This document shows positions 61,445 to 64,000 of a stretch of 64,000 nt of DNA, piece by piece. The first letter of the stretch is position 1, and every line of letters begins with the position of its first letter. Position numbers and translations under genes: made by a program. Source of the DNA: CAVDHB01 sp963608705 (GTDB taxonomy: Bacteria > Bacteroidota > Bacteroidia > Bacteroidales > Bacteroidaceae); NCBI GenBank assembly GCA_963608705.1, contig CAVDHB010000023.1, positions 86,179 through 150,178 of the forward strand. The letters are read 5' to 3'. The notes under the pieces are model-generated. The model saw nothing but the letters and a program-made list of their open reading frames with translations. It had not been told where the DNA came from and ran no database searches.

Positions 61445-61845
61445 ACAGACATCCGCAAACATACCACTCTTCAGTCTTGCACGTTGCAATATAACGATTA
61501 AACTAGTAGAGACGCGATTCATCGCGTCTCCACATTCATCAATGATGAAGAATCTGTGACTGGTAAGATATTAAAACACCATGAAAAGCGGAGATGCGAT
61601 GAATCGCGTCTCTACCTAAACAATGTTGATTAGTGGTACTATTACGGATTCGAGAAAGGATTCACCTTTATCCCGAATTTGCAAAGGGGGATTCTGTCTT
61701 TTTCGTCTTTAGCATTCGGATAGAACGTGCGTGCGCCTCATATTCGCAGGCCGTGCGTTTTGCCGTAAACGAGAAACGCCGTATCTTCGCAGACGTAAAG
61801 AAGAAACAAACGGAACAATAAAATAAACAATTAAAAATTACGACT
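61445..61845. other. Gene-free spacer between the two duplicated membrane genes
   Basis: Contains repeat block copy 2 (61450-61500), a 108-bp element with inverted ends (61507-61614), and the duplicated upstream region of the second gene (61624-61845). A 62-codon frame at 61633-61821 is broken by a TGA in copy 1, so it is probably not translated. Confidence 0.6.
61507..61614. mobile_element. 108-bp MITE-like element with 25-bp inverted ends
   Basis: TAGAGACGCGATTCATCGCG-type end (25 bp, 61507-61531) and its inverse at 61590-61614 match at 24 of 25 positions; each end is itself a palindrome. Compared with repeat block copy 1, this segment appears inserted between ...AACGAT and the right-hand sequence, so it looks like a small non-autonomous element or a deletion hot spot. 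Confidence 0.55.
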
Positions 61846-62358
61846 ATGTTTGACTTGAAAACTGAATTCACAGGCGGTCTCGGACTGCTTATTATCTTGG
61901 GAGCTATTGTAGGAATCCCCCATTTCCTAATCAGCTTCTACGCATACGACTGTGCGATTTTGACTCGAATATTCATCTCCGTAATCTGGGGCGTTATCTC
62001 AATAGACGGATTCACGAAAGGCTTTGACGGGGCTAAACCGATATTCGAGAACGTGGCGAGAACCGTATGGAAAAAGAACAAGGACTTCGCGGAAGACCAA
62101 ATCAAGACCGTGAGCAAAAGAATAAAACAGCGCACGCTCATCGTGATGCTCGCACTATCCTGCATATGGACAGCCGCATTTTATGTTACAGGAATTTTCG
62201 CTGGAAATGAGATTTTCGCCGGATTCTCACTCGGTATATGCTACGGCGGATTTTGGGCGGCGAGCGACTACGAGGACGAGACGCAACACGCACTGAACCT
62301 CAGAAGCAACAACTGGAAAGAGCATCTTCTCGGGAAAAACAAAAAAGAAAGGAACTAA
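61846..62358 (+). CDS. Duplicated membrane protein of unknown family, copy 2
   Basis: 170 residues, starting MFDLKTEFTGGLGLLIILGA. Same four-segment membrane layout as the copy at 60926. N- and C-terminal parts are nearly the same (GIPHFLISFYAYDC; AAFYVTGIF; ICYGGFWAASDYEDE), but the middle (TKGFDGAKPIFENVARTVWK against FEAFFNARQVYEKVTRDGRK) has diverged. This pattern suggests tandem duplication followed by divergence of the cytoplasmic loop. Terminator at 62382-62418. Confidence 0.7.
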   Translation: MFDLKTEFTGGLGLLIILGAIVGIPHFLISFYAYDCAILTRIFISVIWGVISIDGFTKGFDGAKPIFENVARTVWKKNKDFAEDQIKTVSKRIKQRTLIVMLALSCIWTAAFYVTGIFAGNEIFAGFSLGICYGGFWAASDYEDETQHALNLRSNNWKEHLLGKNKKERN

Positions 62359-62381
62359 ACGGATATACGACATAGATGGCG

Positions 62382-62418
62382 AACGCCGCATGGGATTTCT
62401 CTCATGCGGCGTTTCTTA
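62382..62418 (+). terminator. Terminator after the second membrane gene
   Basis: AACGCCGCATG pairs with CATGCGGCGTT, then TCTTAT; about 24 bp after the stop. Confidence 0.7.
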
Positions 62419-62451
62419 TGTGCGGATTGTCTGTAATCAGTATGGATTTAG

Positions 62452-62535
62452 ATTATCCGCAAACATGCCACTCTTTTGTCTTGCACGTTGCAATATAACG
62501 ATTGAACTAGTAGAGACGCGATTCATCGCGTCTCC
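62452..62535 (+). repeat. Repeat block, copy 3, with one palindrome end
   Basis: Same ATCCGCAAACATGCCACTCT block as the other copies, followed by the TAGAGACGCGATTCATCGCG palindrome (62511-62535). The far end of the 108-bp element is lacking, so it is truncated relative to copy 2. Confidence 0.65.
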
Positions 62536-62654
62536 ACATTCATCTGTTATGAAGAGTATCTGTGATTGGTAAGATATTAAAAAATGATTATCCGCAATCG
62601 TACCACCAACTCCAAGGCGGACGATTTTCCCGGTGGGTAGCCCCATAGAACCAC

Positions 62655-62699
62655 AGGCTGACGGCAGGTCTTAACCCCGTCTGCCGTCAGCCTTCTTTA
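62655..62699 (+). terminator. Hairpin, terminator-like
   Basis: AGGCTGACGGCAG pairs with CTGCCGTCAGCCT, then TCTTTA. It sits about 100 bp before the promoter of the three-gene operon and isolates it from upstream reading. Confidence 0.6.
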
Positions 62700-62793
62700 A
62701 AAGAAGAACCGCCCGCTCTTTAGGCATTTGGAAATCATACAGAAATCACTCAAATTATCGCCGTGCCCTCTTCCCCATGACGGGAATTGTCCG

Positions 62794-62801
62794 TATATTT
62801 G
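62794..62801 (+). promoter_or_regulatory. Promoter -7 box for the three-gene operon
   Basis: TATATTTG, exact TANNTTTG match, 36 bp before the first ATG. Confidence 0.55.
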
Positions 62802-62837
62802 CCGAAAACTAAATATGTATAAGTAAGAAACTGTATC

Positions 62838-63023
62838 ATGGAAAAGAAACGGAACAACAAACATATAGAGAAGAGACTTGAAGAGTCTATGCGAGTTCAA
62901 AAAACGGATGAAATGTCCGAGGAGGAGTATTTTGAGTATGTGAAGAGTCAAGGGTGCATAACTCTTGATGAGTTCAGAGATTACTATATGAATATGATAA
63001 ATGAGATATTTGGGAAAGAGTAA
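62838..63023 (+). CDS. Small charged protein, first gene of a toxin-antitoxin-like operon
   Basis: 61 residues, MEKKRNNKHIEKRLEESMRV then a helical acidic stretch (EMSEEEYFEYVKSQGCITLD) and EFRDYYMNMINEIFG. A basic N-terminus and acidic helical body are common in antitoxins. Its stop overlaps the next start (TAATG). No family recognised; the antitoxin role is inference from order and size. Confidence 0.6.
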   Translation: MEKKRNNKHIEKRLEESMRVQKTDEMSEEEYFEYVKSQGCITLDEFRDYYMNMINEIFGKE

Positions 63024-63448
63024 TGGCTGTATTTATAAGTGAAACGGCTTTGAAAGAGATTGACGCTTACAGGGATTCCTTAATCTCATACGTGTCACGC
63101 AAAAGAACGATTGAAAAATACAATCGTCTGATGACTGATATTAACTCCTTAGACAAGTCCCCTCAGATTTATAAGATATGCGAATATAAAACTCTTGGGC
63201 AAGAGTTTAAAAATGGTGCCCCTTTACATATCAATCTAAGGAGAGTGAATTGGAAAGATGGAACAAAAACTCAATTTGCCATTTCGTATCTATTTTCTGA
63301 AAGGGATGGGCAGTATGATGTAATAGTAACCCATTTTGTCAATGCGGGACTCGTTAAAGAAAGCAACGAACGTGACAGACTGAAAAGTATCATTCGGGAG
63401 GAACTTGTCAAAGCTATTAATGAGGGTGGATATAGTATATGGAAATGA
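63023..63448 (+). CDS. Putative RelE/ParE-like protein, second gene of the operon
   Basis: 141 residues. N-terminal helices (ETALKEIDAYRDSLISYVSR) are followed by beta-rich sequence with LHINLRRVNWKDG and TQFAISYLFSERDGQYDVIV, a helix-then-sheet pattern like that of RelE/ParE toxins. It is longer than typical RelE (about 90-100 residues) and no catalytic residues can be assigned. TAATG overlap with the gene before and a 10-bp overlap with the gene after point to one coupled unit. Confidence 0.55.
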   Translation: MAVFISETALKEIDAYRDSLISYVSRKRTIEKYNRLMTDINSLDKSPQIYKICEYKTLGQEFKNGAPLHINLRRVNWKDGTKTQFAISYLFSERDGQYDVIVTHFVNAGLVKESNERDRLKSIIREELVKAINEGGYSIWK

Positions 63449-63681
63449 ACTACAAAGGCATGAATATGCCGGAAATATTGGAGGCTGTCGCCATGGATAC
63501 CGAAAAGATATGGAAGAAAGAGCCTTATGAACAAGATTTCAAAGGAGACCTTGAATTGTATGTGATATGTGCGTGGTACGATGTCGTGTGGCCGCTTGGG
63601 AAAGCGGACTATATCAAAGACCGTAGTATCATCAATCAAGTGGTTATTCCATATGTTCGAGAGCATGCAACTCTTGAATGA
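63439..63681 (+). CDS. Unknown small protein, third gene of the operon
   Basis: 80 residues, MEMNYKGMNMPEILEAVAMD then KKEPYEQDFKGDLELYVICA and a YDVVWPLGKADYIKD segment. No membrane segment or known motif. It begins 10 bp before the end of the previous gene. It could be a third component of a toxin-antitoxin locus or an independent accessory gene. Confidence 0.55.
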   Translation: MEMNYKGMNMPEILEAVAMDTEKIWKKEPYEQDFKGDLELYVICAWYDVVWPLGKADYIKDRSIINQVVIPYVREHATLE

Positions 63682-63798
63682 GTTCTTTCTCATATTTTTT
63701 AGACGATCTAATTCTTTTTTTTCTTATGCAAAGGAAGAGAATGCAAAAACTTCAAAAGCATAGAGCTAATATTTTTTTAAGCCTTATTCCCTTTGAAT

Positions 63799-63954
63799 TT
63801 ACTCTGTGCTTTGAGTTTTACAAAGTCGATCAAAACCTTGTTGACGAACGGACAAATCAGCTTTTGACATAGCTTCCATTGATGCTATAAAGCTATTACC
63901 TGCATCTATCAGTCCTTGCACATGCTTCCAATCATCAGGAACAGGTATAATCAT
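63799..63954 (-). CDS. Possible 51-residue protein
   Basis: Minus-strand frame from ATG 63954: MIIPVPDDWKHVQGLIDAGN, then SFIASMEAMSKADLSVRQQG and a short end. The composition is protein-like, but there is no clear promoter or homologue and the start is close to the window edge. Weak support. Confidence 0.35.
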   Translation of the reverse strand: MIIPVPDDWKHVQGLIDAGNSFIASMEAMSKADLSVRQQGFDRLCKTQSTE

Positions 63955-63974
63955 TGTATATTATTTAATCGTTG

Positions 63975-63982
63975 TATATTTG
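63975..63982 (+). promoter_or_regulatory. Promoter -7 box reading out of the window
   Basis: TATATTTG, exact TANNTTTG match, near the right edge; the gene it serves would start beyond the window. Confidence 0.4.
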
Positions 63983-64000
63983 CATAAAGTTTCAACATCA

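Noticed and set aside
61633..61821. 62-codon frame upstream of the second duplicated membrane gene
   Set aside because: The homologous sequence in the first copy has an in-frame TGA and a length change, so coding is unlikely.

Overview
The window looks like a chromosomal segment of a gut Bacteroidales bacterium, most likely Bacteroides or a close relative such as Phocaeicola. The evidence is a SusC/SusD outer-membrane pair, a DUF4492-cydA-cydB cluster, DUF4270, BT4734/VapE-type and DUF6722 proteins, and many promoters of the Bacteroidetes type (TTTG, about 20 bp, TANNTTTG) in place of -35/-10 boxes. No Shine-Dalgarno pattern stands out before most starts. All assignments come from reading the sequence; no database search was run.

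Layout: (1) 1-17,150 is mostly housekeeping: the 3' part of glycyl-tRNA synthetase, an FKBP lipoprotein, a minus-strand run glnS / CoA-disulfide-reductase-like / cmk / ispH, a plus-strand run of glycosyltransferase / pyrC / a stand-alone MetH-reactivation-domain protein, a TolC-like protein, a TauE/DUF1634 pair, a DUF4270 lipoprotein, a glycogen-synthase-like protein without its C-terminal half, and panC-panD. (2) 17,200-25,600 holds an orphan SusD/SusC pair and the DUF4492-CydA-CydB terminal oxidase, separated by about 800 bp of non-coding DNA with a 200-bp inverted-repeat element. (3) 25,650-31,640 is a defence island on the minus strand: a frameshifted XRE regulator, a truncated DinD/BRO-N protein, a DNA cytosine methyltransferase, a McrB-like AAA ATPase, a DUF2357/PD-(D/E)XK nuclease and a 50-residue small protein. 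(4) 31,740-37,490 has rubrerythrin, an orphan VapE-type primase/helicase-like gene and a DUF1703-type ATPase/nuclease gene with a decayed partial second copy. (5) 37,560-49,950 has tRNA-Tyr, ribH, a TPR membrane protein, recF-DUF721, a GH13 amylase, a 7TM-HD phosphohydrolase, and a plus-strand run gltX / lipid-A-type acyltransferase / Stealth phosphotransferase / GT92 / fucosyltransferase-like. (6) 50,080-56,560 has five more surface-glycan glycosyltransferases, four of them downstream of the CCA-adding enzyme. (7) 56,600-60,020 has two small membrane proteins, rpsO and YfhO. (8) 60,020-64,000 is repeat-rich accessory DNA with a tandemly duplicated membrane-protein gene, palindromic MITE-like repeats and a three-gene operon that resembles a toxin-antitoxin locus.

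Genes that plausibly work together: the methyltransferase, McrB-like ATPase and DUF2357 nuclease form a restriction-modification system of LlaJI/McrBC-like design, with the XRE protein and the small protein as possible regulators; CydA, CydB and DUF4492 form a bd oxidase module next to oxidative-stress rubrerythrin; panC and panD make pantothenate; and the acyltransferase plus the many glycosyltransferases are probably for LPS or capsule.

The strongest candidates for something undescribed are the defence operon with its overlooked 50-residue gene, the three-gene operon at 62,838-63,681, the duplicated membrane gene among palindromic repeats, and two possible small RNAs or mobile promoters (7,128-7,251 and 22,248-22,447).
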